Below are positions 1-8,812 of a DNA stretch of 64,000 nt, in pieces. Position numbers and translations under genes: made by a program. Each line of letters begins with the position of its first letter. Position 1 is the stretch's first letter. The notes below the pieces were generated by a model. That model did not search any database. It worked only from the letters and a program-made list of their open reading frames with translations, and had not been told where the DNA came from. This stretch comes from Hippea maritima DSM 10411 (GTDB taxonomy: Bacteria > Campylobacterota_A > Desulfurellia > Desulfurellales > Hippeaceae): positions 1,308,501-1,372,500 of the forward strand of contig NC_015318.1 in NCBI RefSeq assembly GCF_000194135.1. The letters run 5' to 3'.

Positions 1-2
1 TA

Positions 3-848
3 AGAGGCATATATAAAAGCGTAGGCAAAATTCCGGCTTTGGGTATATTAACATCGGGGCTTTCGTTTGGAGGCTTTCCGCTATTTTTGGGCTACATTGC
101 AGAGTGGATGCTGCTTGAATCGGTGTTTCAGTCGTATCAATTTACAAGCATGCTTGACAGAATAACAAGCTCAGCGGCGGGCATATTGATGGCCCTTGCT
201 ATGGGTTTTGTCTCATTTTCTATGATAAAACTTATAGGATATTCAGCACTCGGGTATCATCATAATAAAAAAGCTTTGAGTATGCCTGTATTTGCCATGC
301 ATCTGTCCCAGCTATTGCTAACTATTCTTTTGATTGGGTTTGGAGGTTTTGCCTCTTTGTGGTTTATCTATTTAGGCTATCCACAGTTTGTTGGAGGGTT
401 ATTGGGCGTGCCCAACGGATGGTTAATCCTAAGTGCAAAACCTATATTTGGCGTTGTATCACCCGCATTTTTGATGATTGTGATTTTAGTTTTATTCATA
501 CTGCCCTTTACTGTTTACATAAAAACCAGAAAAACCACCAAAAGGGTTGTGTCATGGAACGGTGGATTGAAATTGGAAGAAAATGAGTATTTTACAGTCA
601 ATGCATTCTCATTTATTCTTGAGTATGTATTGCGCTTTATCTATAACATGAAAGAGATAAAACAAAACAAAGAGGCATTTGTCGTGGTGGTTGATGTATT
701 CGATTTAGTGTATCAAAAACTTACAAAACTCACCAAGAAAACAACCTATATAGTAAGCCATGCAATTATGAATGGAAAAATCTCTTTTTATGTATTTTAC
801 ATACTTGCTATGTTTATAATAACAATAGTTGTATTTAGCATAATATAA
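3..848 (+). CDS. hydrogenase-4/complex I-like proton-pumping membrane subunit (5' end cut by window)
   Basis: The frame is open to the window edge, so this is the C-terminal ~281 residues of a longer protein. The segment around GILTSGLSFGG followed by FLGYIAEW resembles the conserved helix of NuoL/HyfB/MrpA-type antiporter subunits, where a Pro/Gly-rich turn precedes an E-W pair. Several long hydrophobic helices follow, then a soluble stretch with a VSWNGG motif and a final anchor helix, as in the HyfB group. Such subunits move H+ or Na+ across the inner membrane in group 4 hydrogenases or complex I relatives. Which complex it belongs to cannot be told, since upstream genes are outside the window. 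Confidence 0.7.
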   Translation, partial: RGIYKSVGKIPALGILTSGLSFGGFPLFLGYIAEWMLLESVFQSYQFTSMLDRITSSAAGILMALAMGFVSFSMIKLIGYSALGYHHNKKALSMPVFAMHLSQLLLTILLIGFGGFASLWFIYLGYPQFVGGLLGVPNGWLILSAKPIFGVVSPAFLMIVILVLFILPFTVYIKTRKTTKRVVSWNGGLKLEENEYFTVNAFSFILEYVLRFIYNMKEIKQNKEAFVVVVDVFDLVYQKLTKLTKKTTYIVSHAIMNGKISFYVFYILAMFIITIVVFSII

Positions 849-862
849 AGGCCGAGCAAGGG

Positions 863-891
863 TTGCAGGTCTGTTTTTTATTTTGTAAACT
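863..891 (+). promoter_or_regulatory. sigma-70-type promoter for the riboswitch/ModA-like operon
   Basis: A TTGCAG box (863-868) and a TAAACT box (886-891) are separated by 17 bp. The expected start, about 7 bases downstream, falls at the 5' edge of the riboswitch fold. The position match supports it; both boxes are imperfect. Confidence 0.45.
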
Positions 892-899
892 TTAAAAAA

Positions 900-990
900 C
901 TTTCCGAGCCTACCCTCCTAAGGCTTTAGCTATGGAGGCTGGCCGATAGGGTGCAAGCGGAAACGCTTGTGCCTCCCGTATTTGGAAAGG
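900..990 (+). promoter_or_regulatory. Moco/Tuco-type riboswitch (molybdenum or tungsten cofactor RNA motif)
   Basis: The closing helix pairs CTTTCC (900-905) with GGAAAG (984-989). Inside are CCGAGCC, a CCTCC/GGAGG helix (914-918 with 934-938), the conserved-looking GGCCGA and GGG stretch, and a six-pair hairpin capped by a GAAA tetraloop (954-969), followed by GCCTCCCG. This combination matches my memory of the Moco RNA motif. It lies directly upstream of two molybdate/tungstate-binding-type proteins, which is a typical target. No strong intrinsic terminator is visible between it and the ribosome-binding site at 1052-1057, so control could be at translation initiation. Whether Mo or W cofactor is sensed cannot be told. 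Confidence 0.75.
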
Positions 991-1061
991 AAGGTGGTTA
1001 TGCGTAAAACCCGCTTTTATTCTTAAATCTATCCCTATATTTCATATTTATAGGAGGTTTT

Positions 1062-1805
1062 ATGATGCGTTATTCTGTGTTGGTGTTTATGTTTATCTTG
1101 TTTTTCTCCTTTGAGTGTCATTCTTATACGCTTTATTGGTTGACAGGTGCAGGCATAAAAAGGCCGGCACAAATGATAGCAAAGGCATATAACGAAACAC
1201 ACAAAGACAAAGTGGTAATTATAGCTGGCGGCTCTGGTCAGGTTTTAAACCAAATAATACAATCAAAAAGGGGTGATATATATACCCTTGTGGATGTTGA
1301 TTTTTTAAACAGGGCAAAGCGGTTCAACGCTATATCAACATACAAAAAGATTCTCAAATTAACACCTATATTTCTTTTATCCAGAATCGGAGAGAAAAAG
1401 ATAGGGAATTTTTATGACCTTTCAAAGGTCGGTACAAAAATAGCAGGTGGAAATCCAAAGGCTATGTGTCTTGGTAAAACATTTGAGCAGATAATGTCAA
1501 AGCTTCCATCAGAGTTGGCCAATAAAATACAAAAGAATATCAGAATTAGATGCCTAAATGTATTTCAAATAGTTGGATATGTAAAAGAAGGAGTGGTGGA
1601 TGCAGGTATCGTCTTAGATAAAGCTCTAATAAAAAGCACACACCTAAAATACATAACCATACCACAAAAATACAATGTCAACAGATACGGCTATGTAGCT
1701 TTGGTTTCATATTCAAAACACAAAGAGGCAGCAAAAGAGCTATACAATTTTATACTAACACACCTGTATGTTTACAAAAACTATGGATTTGAGGTGTTAA
1801 AATGA
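1062..1805 (+). CDS. ModA/WtpA-like molybdate/tungstate-binding periplasmic protein, copy 1
   Basis: The 247-residue product has a Sec signal peptide (hydrophobic residues ~5-18). The type II periplasmic-binding fold shows the family pattern: an AGGSGQ loop after the first strand, a KRGDIY segment, a GNP motif near the domain crossover and a VDAGIV segment. These features fit ModA-like oxyanion-binding proteins of ABC importers. An AGGAGG ribosome-binding site lies 5-7 bases before the ATG. The gene follows a Moco-type riboswitch and overlaps the next gene by ATGA. No permease or ATPase gene is nearby, so its transporter partners must lie elsewhere. The exact ligand is an inference. Confidence 0.72.
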   Translation: MMRYSVLVFMFILFFSFECHSYTLYWLTGAGIKRPAQMIAKAYNETHKDKVVIIAGGSGQVLNQIIQSKRGDIYTLVDVDFLNRAKRFNAISTYKKILKLTPIFLLSRIGEKKIGNFYDLSKVGTKIAGGNPKAMCLGKTFEQIMSKLPSELANKIQKNIRIRCLNVFQIVGYVKEGVVDAGIVLDKALIKSTHLKYITIPQKYNVNRYGYVALVSYSKHKEAAKELYNFILTHLYVYKNYGFEVLK

Positions 1806-2536
1806 AAAGGTTATTTGTCGTTTTTACAATTGCCCTATTTACAAAAACCGCTTTTTGCTATCAACTGTATTGGTTCTCATCGGCAGCTATCAAAAAACCA
1901 TCCCAGAAGATAGCCGAATTATTCAACAAAACCCATAAAGATAAGGTTGTTTTGATAAACGGTGGAACAGGCCAGGTATTGCAACAGATGATTCTATCAA
2001 AAAAGGGCGATATATACACATGCATCGACCCTAAGTTTTTCAAAATTGCTCAAGAAAAAGGCCTGATTTTGGAATATACGAGTTTTATCAAACTAACACC
2101 CGTTATAGGACTATCACAAAAAGGCCAAAACAAAATAAAGACCTTTAACGATATATTCAAAAACGGTATAACAATAGCAGCAGGCAATCCTAAAACCATG
2201 GCGCTGGGCAAAACATACATGCATATACTAAATAAACTCTCAAGCAGAATGGCAACAAAACTCAAAAACAATGTAAAAGTAAAGGCGATAAACATATCCC
2301 AGATTATAAACTATCTAAAACAAGATACAGTGGATGCTGGTCTTGTGTTTAAATCAACAGCAAAGATAAACGGGTTTGATTATGTGGAAATACCCAAAGA
2401 GTTCAATCAGATAAAGAAAGGATACATAGCCAAGATATCCTTCAGCAAAAACAAAAAAGCACAGGATGATCTGTATCGATTTATACTAAACCACCCCAAC
2501 ATATACACCCAATTTGGCTTTGATGTTATACATTAA
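1802..2536 (+). CDS. ModA/WtpA-like molybdate/tungstate-binding periplasmic protein, copy 2
   Basis: This 244-residue protein is a clear paralogue of the preceding gene: the same order of motifs (YWFSSAAIKKP, NGGTGQ, KKGDIY, GNPKTMALGKT, VDAGLV) follows a signal peptide ending near FCY. The start overlaps the previous stop as ATGA, so the two are translationally coupled and share riboswitch control. The pair looks like a tandem duplication that has diverged substantially, so the copies may differ in ligand, for example molybdate versus tungstate. The 3' end overlaps the convergent cobU gene by 4 bases. Confidence 0.72.
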   Translation: MKRLFVVFTIALFTKTAFCYQLYWFSSAAIKKPSQKIAELFNKTHKDKVVLINGGTGQVLQQMILSKKGDIYTCIDPKFFKIAQEKGLILEYTSFIKLTPVIGLSQKGQNKIKTFNDIFKNGITIAAGNPKTMALGKTYMHILNKLSSRMATKLKNNVKVKAINISQIINYLKQDTVDAGLVFKSTAKINGFDYVEIPKEFNQIKKGYIAKISFSKNKKAQDDLYRFILNHPNIYTQFGFDVIH

Positions 2537-3030
2537 GATTTGACATTCAAAGGCTGGCCGCTAATCATAAAAACAACCCTATCCGATACATCGGCCAGCT
2601 TCTGATTTACCTCACCAAGCAGATCCACATACCGTCGTGATAGGGTATTATCAGGCATGATACCCAGCCCAACCTCATTTGAGACAACAACAACATCGGA
2701 TGTTATTTTGTCCAAAGCCTTAAAAAAAGCCTCTATTTGAGCCTCTTTTTTGTAAAACAATAGATTTGAAACCCACACGGTAAGACAATCTATCAGGCAA
2801 ACATCAAAATTATTTGCACCATCCAAAGCCCTTGATAGATAAACAGGCTCCTCTATCGTCTTAAATAGGTTGCCTCTTTCCTGTTTATGCTTTTCTATTC
2901 TTTTTTTCATCTCATCATCAAAAGCCACAGCCGTTGCAATAAACAACCGACGCTTATAACTTAAAGCCATCTTTAAAGCATACCTGCTTTTGCCGGATCT
3001 TACACCGCCTGTAATCAGGGTTATTGCCAT
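2533..3030 (-). CDS. cobU: adenosylcobinamide kinase / adenosylcobinamide-phosphate guanylyltransferase
   Basis: CobU/CobP phosphorylates adenosylcobinamide and then attaches GMP, a late step of vitamin B12 nucleotide-loop assembly in the cytosol. The 165-residue product begins with the P-loop GGVRSGKS (residues 8-15), followed by the family segments FIATA, RIEKHKQERG and the LIDCLTVWVSNLL strand. A VVSNEVGLGI segment matches the conserved region near the guanylation site. TGGAGG precedes the ATG. It is the only minus-strand gene in this block, with no other cobalamin genes next to it, and it overlaps the convergent upstream operon end by 4 bases. Confidence 0.9.
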   Translation of the reverse strand: MAITLITGGVRSGKSRYALKMALSYKRRLFIATAVAFDDEMKKRIEKHKQERGNLFKTIEEPVYLSRALDGANNFDVCLIDCLTVWVSNLLFYKKEAQIEAFFKALDKITSDVVVVSNEVGLGIMPDNTLSRRYVDLLGEVNQKLADVSDRVVFMISGQPLNVKS

Positions 3031-3045
3031 AAAACCTCCAAGTGC

Positions 3046-3073
3046 TTGAATTATATTTTAAAAGGTTTAGAAT
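3046..3073 (+). promoter_or_regulatory. promoter placed for a leaderless transcript of the RlmI-like gene
   Basis: TTGAAT (3046-3051), a 16-bp spacer and TAGAAT (3068-3073) form a good sigma-70-like promoter. The ATG at 3082 is only 9 bases past the -10 box, and no Shine-Dalgarno sequence precedes it. The TTG at 3046, which would give a longer reading frame, is better explained as the -35 box. Confidence 0.5.
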
Positions 3074-3081
3074 TACAAGCC

Positions 3082-4224
3082 ATGAAAGAGGTCCTCTTAA
3101 ACCACAAAGGCTTTGATAAGATAAAGAACCACCTTGTCTGGATATACAACAAGGAGATAGAAAAACTGCAAGGCGACATCAAAAACGGTGAGATATGCAG
3201 ATTAACATACAAGAACAACACAGCTGCCATAGCCTTCGTAAACCCATCAAGCAAGATAACAGCAAGGGTTTTAAGCTTCAAGGATGAAAGAATAGACAGG
3301 GATTTTATCAAACGCAGAATAGAGAGCGCCATAAAAAGAAGAAGCCATATAAAAAACACAAACTCATTAAGGCTGTTCCACTCCGATGCTGATGGCTTAA
3401 GCGGGCTTGTTGTGGATAGATACTCAGATAACCTTATTGTGTCATTTGATTCTGCAGGTGTAGATAGGCTGAAAAACGAAATAATCGAAACGCTTGTTGA
3501 GCTTATCAAACCAAAGGGCATATATAAAAAAGACAACCCAATAAGAAAAAAAGAAGGGCTTACAATAGAAAGCCAGACCGTATACGGGAAAATAGACAAT
3601 GAGTTTATTGTTGAGGAAAACGGCAGAAGATTCACAACAAACCTTAAACAGTCTCAAAAAAGCGGATTCTTTTTAGACCAAAGAGACAATAGGCTAAGGG
3701 TTAGCCACTACAAAGCAGAAAGGGTTTTGGATCTGTTTGCACACTCGGGCGGCTTTGGCATCTATCTAAATCCAGAATTCGCTAAATTTGTTGAGATCTC
3801 AGCCGATGCCTGCTCAAAAATAGAAACCAACTGCTCTCTAAATGGCATAAAAAACTATAAAATCATAAACGGCGATGTATTTGATTTTTTAAAAAACGAA
3901 ACAGAAACATACGATATGATTATCATAGATCCACCGGCTTTTGCCAAGAATAAACATGCAGTAAAAGGGGCATTCAAAGGCTTAAAATACCTGCTTACAA
4001 ACAGCTTAAATCTATTAGAGGAAAATGGACATCTTGCTGTTTTTAGCTGCTCACATTCTATAGGGTTTAAGCAGCTTTTGGAGTTATCCCTATCATCAAG
4101 TATTGCTGCAGGATGCAAACTTGAGGTTGTTGAGCTTTTAAAACAGGCATCAGATCATCCCTATATGCTAAACATACCCACATCACTGTATCTAACCGGA
4201 CTATTGCTCAAAAAAATAACATGA
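3082..4224 (+). CDS. RlmI-like 23S rRNA (cytosine-C5) methyltransferase
   Basis: The 380-residue protein has an N-terminal PUA-like domain (HLVWIYNKEI near residue 20), a linker domain with LVVDRY, and a C-terminal Rossmann methyltransferase. The SAM loop reads LDLFAHSGGFG, followed by DPPAFAK (motif IV) and FSCSHS, where the catalytic cysteine of RlmI-type m5C enzymes is found. RlmI methylates a cytosine of 23S rRNA; the exact target here is inferred. The start at 3082 gives the usual family N-terminus; a longer frame from TTG 3046 is less likely because that codon is part of a promoter. It overlaps hypF by ATGA, an unusual partner. Confidence 0.85.
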   Translation: MKEVLLNHKGFDKIKNHLVWIYNKEIEKLQGDIKNGEICRLTYKNNTAAIAFVNPSSKITARVLSFKDERIDRDFIKRRIESAIKRRSHIKNTNSLRLFHSDADGLSGLVVDRYSDNLIVSFDSAGVDRLKNEIIETLVELIKPKGIYKKDNPIRKKEGLTIESQTVYGKIDNEFIVEENGRRFTTNLKQSQKSGFFLDQRDNRLRVSHYKAERVLDLFAHSGGFGIYLNPEFAKFVEISADACSKIETNCSLNGIKNYKIINGDVFDFLKNETETYDMIIIDPPAFAKNKHAVKGAFKGLKYLLTNSLNLLEENGHLAVFSCSHSIGFKQLLELSLSSSIAAGCKLEVVELLKQASDHPYMLNIPTSLYLTGLLLKKIT

Positions 4225-6425
4225 AGGCGTTCAGAATAAAGGTTGAAGGTATCGTTCAATCTGTAGGCTTTAGACCGTTTATATACAGGCTATTTAAGAA
4301 CTGCTCAGGCTGGGTGAGAAACAGCTCCGGTTATGTTGAGATATACTTAGAGTGTCAAACATCAAAGGAAAAAATCAAGAAATTGATAAAAACAAAAAAA
4401 CCAGCTAACTCTCAAATAGACTCCATACACATAGAGGAGTTTAAAATAAACAAAAGGGCATTTGATGGGTTTTTTATAAAAACAAGCTCAAACAAAAACA
4501 CAACGCCATCTATACCGCCGGATTTGAGCATATGCGACCAATGTGCCAAAGAACTGTTTGATGAAAAAAACAGGAGGTTTCTGCATCCCTTTATAAACTG
4601 TACAAACTGCGGGGCAAGGTTCTCTATAATTACAGGAGCACCGTATGATAGAGATAAAACCACGATGAGATACTTCACCATGTGCAAAATATGCAATCAG
4701 GAATACAACACCCCATCGGATAGGCGATTCCATGCACAACCCATCTGCTGCAACGAGTGTGGGCCTGAGTATTTTCTGATAAATAAAAAAAAGATTATAG
4801 CAAAGGGTATAGAAGCCATAAAAAAGCTCTCAGAGTTTTTAACAAAAGGCGGTATCGCTTTAGTTAAAGGCATAGGCGGGTATCATCTATACTGTGATGC
4901 ATTTAATGAAGATGCAATAGAAAGGGTTAAACAGATAAAAAACAGATACTCAAAACCGTTTGCCGTAATAGTAAGGGATATAAATACCTTAAGCGATTAC
5001 TGCTTCATGTCAACTGAAGAACAAAAGCTCATAGAAAGCCAGATAAAACCCATCGTTCTTTTGAGGCTTAAAAGCAACAAACTGCAATCGGCCACGATGG
5101 GCAGCCCATACCTTGGGGCAATGCTGCCATACACACCACTTCACCTTTTGATATTTCACTTCTCAAAGCTTAAGTTTCTTATAGCAACCAGCGCAAATTT
5201 TACAGAAAAGCCCTTGATCTATTCAGATAAGGATGCGGTGAATTTCTCAGAAACGGATTATGTACTAACAAATAACCGCAGAATTATACGACCCCTCGAA
5301 GATTCAATTGTCAAACTCGTAGGCAATAAAAAACTGATATACCGATACGCAAGGGGATTTGCACCGGGCGTGTATTCAAGAAAAACAAAACCCAACATAC
5401 TGGCCGTTGGCTGCGATTTAAAAAATAACATAGCCGTATCGTTGAAAGATAAGGTTGTTTTATCCCAATACAGCGGGGATTTAGAAGAATACGAGAACTA
5501 TTTGAGGTTTAAAGAGAAGGTTGATGATTTTCTTAACTTTTTCAAAGTAAAACCGGATATTGTCGTATGCGATAAACACCCCAACTATCTATCATCAAAT
5601 TATGCAATAGAAAACTTTGAAAACACCCTGCAGGTTCAACACCACAAGGCACATTTTGCATCCGTCCTATTTGAGCATCAAATCAAAAAACCATGCTTGG
5701 GTGTGGTTCTTGATGGAACAGGTTTTGGCGATGATGCGGCTATCTGGGGAGGTGAGTTTTTTATCTGGGATGGGAAAAATATCGAACGGGTTGGGCATCT
5801 AAAGTATATGCCGTTTGCGTTTTCGGAAAAAGCCGTAAAAGAGCCGTTCAGATTGGCTATTCTATGGTTAAAACACCTAAACATAACCAACCATCCCCTG
5901 TTTGACAAATACCCAGAAATAACAAAAGCAGCAGCATTCATAGAAAAAACAGAAACCAGCTCAGCAGGCAGACTGTTTGATGTTGCAGCAGTGCTGCTTG
6001 GCATAAAGGAGAAAAACTCATACGAGGCAGAGGCTGCTGTTAATCTAAATTATGAGGCGTTTAGATCGCACTCAAAAGAAAAGCTGTCCTACACCATAAA
6101 GAACAACATAGTGGACTTCTCACCCACAATAGAGCAGCTTGTGTATCTAAACAAAAAAACAAATCGCTCAGATTTAGCAATGATGTTTCACAACACCATA
6201 ATAGACGCTGTTTTTGAAAACATACTCAATATATCACACTCAAATAACATAAAAAACATAGCATTAAGCGGCGGTGTTTTCCAAAACGAAATAATATTAA
6301 GCGGAATAGTAAGCAGGCTAAATAAAAAGGGGTTTGATGTGTATTTCAACAACACCGCACCGATCAACGATGGAGGGATTGCTTTAGGTCAGATATGGCT
6401 TGCAAATAGCCGTTTAAATATTTGA
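4221..6425 (+). CDS. hypF: carbamoyltransferase HypF
   Basis: HypF uses carbamoyl phosphate and ATP to make the carbamoyl-adenylate that is passed to HypE, the source of the CN ligands of [NiFe] hydrogenases. The 734-residue protein has every expected domain: acylphosphatase (residues ~4-90, VQSVGFRPF), two C4 zinc fingers (C105/C108/C127/C130 and C155/C158/C176 or C177/C180), a YrdC-like domain (~200-380) and a Kae1/TobZ-like domain with HHKAHFASV and VVLDGTGFGDD. Length matches the family. It is coupled by ATGA to the methyltransferase upstream and is followed after 60 bases by a reductase gene, then hypCDE. Confidence 0.95.
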   Translation: MKAFRIKVEGIVQSVGFRPFIYRLFKNCSGWVRNSSGYVEIYLECQTSKEKIKKLIKTKKPANSQIDSIHIEEFKINKRAFDGFFIKTSSNKNTTPSIPPDLSICDQCAKELFDEKNRRFLHPFINCTNCGARFSIITGAPYDRDKTTMRYFTMCKICNQEYNTPSDRRFHAQPICCNECGPEYFLINKKKIIAKGIEAIKKLSEFLTKGGIALVKGIGGYHLYCDAFNEDAIERVKQIKNRYSKPFAVIVRDINTLSDYCFMSTEEQKLIESQIKPIVLLRLKSNKLQSATMGSPYLGAMLPYTPLHLLIFHFSKLKFLIATSANFTEKPLIYSDKDAVNFSETDYVLTNNRRIIRPLEDSIVKLVGNKKLIYRYARGFAPGVYSRKTKPNILAVGCDLKNNIAVSLKDKVVLSQYSGDLEEYENYLRFKEKVDDFLNFFKVKPDIVVCDKHPNYLSSNYAIENFENTLQVQHHKAHFASVLFEHQIKKPCLGVVLDGTGFGDDAAIWGGEFFIWDGKNIERVGHLKYMPFAFSEKAVKEPFRLAILWLKHLNITNHPLFDKYPEITKAAAFIEKTETSSAGRLFDVAAVLLGIKEKNSYEAEAAVNLNYEAFRSHSKEKLSYTIKNNIVDFSPTIEQLVYLNKKTNRSDLAMMFHNTIIDAVFENILNISHSNNIKNIALSGGVFQNEIILSGIVSRLNKKGFDVYFNNTAPINDGGIALGQIWLANSRLNI

Positions 6426-6485
6426 CTGTAAGGAATTCTAAGGGTAAATTTGCTAAGTGTTAAATAAGTTTAAAGGGGGAGAAGG

Positions 6486-7475
6486 ATGAAAGCCGTTATA
6501 TGCGATGGATTTGGTGGGATTGAGGTTTTAAAGATAGCCGATGTGGAAAAACCGAAACCAAAACCCGATCAGGTTTTAATAAAGGTTATGGCCACATCCG
6601 TTAACATGCCGGATATCGTGCAAAGAAGGGGCAAATACCCGCCACCTCCAGGTGAGTCTGAGATATTGGGTTTGGAGGTTGCAGGCATAATCGAGGAGTT
6701 GGGCAGCGAGGTTGAAGAATACAAAAAGGGCGATAAGGTAATGGCTCTGGTCGGCGGTGGAGGATATGCAGAGTATGCAACAGCTTATGCAAGCCATATC
6801 ATACCCATCCCGGAATCTATGAGCTTTGAGGAAGCAGCCTGCGTTTGTGAGGCCTATATTACGGCGTTTCTCAATGTATTTATGATAGGAGGCATAAAGG
6901 ATAACGACTATGTTCTATATCACGGTGGTGGAGGTGGTGTAAACACAGCAGCCATACAGCTAACAAGAGCACTCACAAACAATGTCAATATAATAATCAC
7001 GGCATCACCAAGAAAGATGGATAAGGTTAAAGAGATTGGGGCAAATCTCGTAATAAACTACAAAGAGAACCCCAATTTTTCAGATATCATAAAAGAATAC
7101 ACCAAAAAACGCGGCGTTGACATCATTTTAGACCATGTCGGTGCAACATACTTAGACCAGAATATCAAATCCTTAGCATACGAGGGCAGACTGATAATAA
7201 TCGGCGTTATAAGCGGCATAAAGGCGGAGTTAAACTTGGGACTTTTGATGGTTAAAAGGCAGAAAATTATAGGCTCTGTGCTGCGTTCACGCCCTGTGGA
7301 AAACAAAGCCCAGATAATAAAGGAGTTTAAAGAAAAAGCCATTCCAAAGTTTGCAGACAGGACAATAGTTCCCATAATCTACACCGTTCTGCCGCTTGAA
7401 GAGGTCGCAAAGGCCCATCAGATAATGGAAAAGGGCGAGCACTTTGGAAAGATAGTGCTTTCTGTGTCTCACTAA
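6486..7475 (+). CDS. zinc-independent quinone oxidoreductase-like MDR protein
   Basis: The 329-residue product is a medium-chain dehydrogenase/reductase of the NADPH:quinone oxidoreductase/PIG3 group. It has the GroES-like N-terminal half (LGLEVAGIIEELG, GDKVMAL) and a Rossmann half with the glycine-rich GGGGGVNTAA loop near residue 145. Zinc-binding cysteines of true alcohol dehydrogenases are not visible, so it is probably an NAD(P)H-dependent quinone or enone reductase; the substrate is unknown. A strong GGGGGAGAAGG site precedes the ATG. It sits between hypF and hypC on the same strand, so it is probably cotranscribed with hydrogenase maturation genes, though no known maturation step needs it. 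Confidence 0.82.
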   Translation: MKAVICDGFGGIEVLKIADVEKPKPKPDQVLIKVMATSVNMPDIVQRRGKYPPPPGESEILGLEVAGIIEELGSEVEEYKKGDKVMALVGGGGYAEYATAYASHIIPIPESMSFEEAACVCEAYITAFLNVFMIGGIKDNDYVLYHGGGGGVNTAAIQLTRALTNNVNIIITASPRKMDKVKEIGANLVINYKENPNFSDIIKEYTKKRGVDIILDHVGATYLDQNIKSLAYEGRLIIIGVISGIKAELNLGLLMVKRQKIIGSVLRSRPVENKAQIIKEFKEKAIPKFADRTIVPIIYTVLPLEEVAKAHQIMEKGEHFGKIVLSVSH

Positions 7476-7485
7476 AGGAGGGGAT

Positions 7486-7734
7486 ATGTGCCTTGGTATA
7501 GCCATGAAGGTTGTTGAGATATACGACGGTGGCCTAAACGGTGTGGTTGAGGCTGGCGGCGTTAAGCGCCACTGCTTCTTCCACATGATAGACGATCTAA
7601 AGGTTGGGGATTATGTCATTGTTCATGCTGGCTGCGCTATAGAGAAGATAGAGGAAGAAGAAGCCCAGGAGAATCTAAAACTAATAGAACAGTGCTTATT
7701 GGGAGAAGAAGCAGGTGGACAGGATAAAACTTAA
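7486..7734 (+). CDS. hypC: hydrogenase maturation chaperone HypC
   Basis: HypC forms a complex with HypD on which the Fe(CN)2CO unit is built, then delivers it to the hydrogenase large subunit. The 82-residue protein starts MCLGIAMKV, with the essential Cys2, and has the OB-fold segment GDYVIVHAG near residue 42-50. The C-terminal tail is acidic. GGAGGGG precedes the start. The 3' end overlaps hypD by 20 bases, which fixes the operon order hypC-hypD-hypE. Confidence 0.95.
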   Translation: MCLGIAMKVVEIYDGGLNGVVEAGGVKRHCFFHMIDDLKVGDYVIVHAGCAIEKIEEEEAQENLKLIEQCLLGEEAGGQDKT

Positions 7735-8812
7735 TATTTACAACGACCCAGAGATAGTAAAAAAACTAAGCAACTTCATAAAAAAGGAAGCAGAAAAGCT
7801 AAAAAAAACCATAAAAATTATGCACATATGCGGCACACATGAAAATTCAATCGTAAGGTTTGGCCTAAGGGATTTATTGCCTGGCAACATCACAGTTATT
7901 GCAGGACCTGGTTGTCCTGTATGTGTTACAAGCTCAAGGGATATAGATGCTATAATAGAACTTGCGTTAAAGGAAAATATCAAGCTTTTGACATTCGGGG
8001 ATATGCTAAAGGTGCCAGGCAGCAGATTATCCTTCTCAAAAGCCATCTCAATGGGTGCAGATATCCAGATGATCTACAGCATCTTTGATGGCATAGAGAT
8101 AGCCAAAAACTCAGACAAGCCGTGCATATTCTTTGCCTGCGGTTTTGAAACAACAGCAGCACCAACCGCAGCAGCCCTAAAGGATTTGGAAATACCAAAA
8201 AACTTTTATATATACAGCGTGCACAAATACACACCAAACGGCGTGTATGCCCTACTTAAAAGCGGCAAGATCTCGATGGATGCATTAATCCTTCCCGGCC
8301 ATGCCTCAACCATATCAGGCCTAAAAACCTATGAGAGGTTTACAGATGAATTTGGATTGCCGTCTGTTGCAGCAGGCTTTGAAGCTGCAGACATACTGCT
8401 TGCCATAGCCTTGATAGTAAAACAGATAAACAACAAAGAAGCAAAGGTGGAAAACGCATACACCAGGGTTATAGAATACGAAGGCAACAAAAGGGCTCAG
8501 CAGGCAATTGATGAGGTGTTCTATCTTACAAGCTCTATCTGGAGGGGTTTGGGCGAGATAGAAAACAGCGGATATGAATTAAAAGACAAATACAGACAGT
8601 TTGATGCAAAAAAGCAATTCAATATAACATACACAAACGATTACATAGAACACCAAAAGGGATGTAAATGCAACGAAATAATATTAGGTAATCTAACGCC
8701 AAAGGATTGTCCTCTGTTTACAAAGAGGTGCACACCGCATGACCCGATAGGCCCTTGCATGGTTTCAGATGAGGGAACCTGCAAAAACTGGTATGATGGA
8801 GGTTTGATTTGA
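7715..8812 (+). CDS. hypD: hydrogenase maturation protein HypD
   Basis: HypD is an Fe-S scaffold that, with HypC, carries the iron while CN and CO ligands are added. The 365-residue product shows the invariant motifs CGTHE (residues 39-43) and GPGCPVC (64-70), FACGFETTAAP in the middle domain, and the C-terminal cysteine cluster (CKC, CPLFTKRC, GPCMVS) that binds a [4Fe-4S] cluster. The start is GTG and lies inside hypC; the length is normal for the family. The stop overlaps the TTG start of hypE. Confidence 0.95.
   Translation: MDRIKLNIYNDPEIVKKLSNFIKKEAEKLKKTIKIMHICGTHENSIVRFGLRDLLPGNITVIAGPGCPVCVTSSRDIDAIIELALKENIKLLTFGDMLKVPGSRLSFSKAISMGADIQMIYSIFDGIEIAKNSDKPCIFFACGFETTAAPTAAALKDLEIPKNFYIYSVHKYTPNGVYALLKSGKISMDALILPGHASTISGLKTYERFTDEFGLPSVAAGFEAADILLAIALIVKQINNKEAKVENAYTRVIEYEGNKRAQQAIDEVFYLTSSIWRGLGEIENSGYELKDKYRQFDAKKQFNITYTNDYIEHQKGCKCNEIILGNLTPKDCPLFTKRCTPHDPIGPCMVSDEGTCKNWYDGGLI

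Noticed and set aside
851..885. GCAA-GGG-TTGC followed by T-rich DNA as a terminator of the first gene
   Set aside because: The stem is only 4 bp and overlaps a better explained promoter.
3046..3081. TTG at 3046 as the start of the RlmI-like protein
   Set aside because: The codon is part of a good -35 box, and the family N-terminus fits the ATG at 3082.
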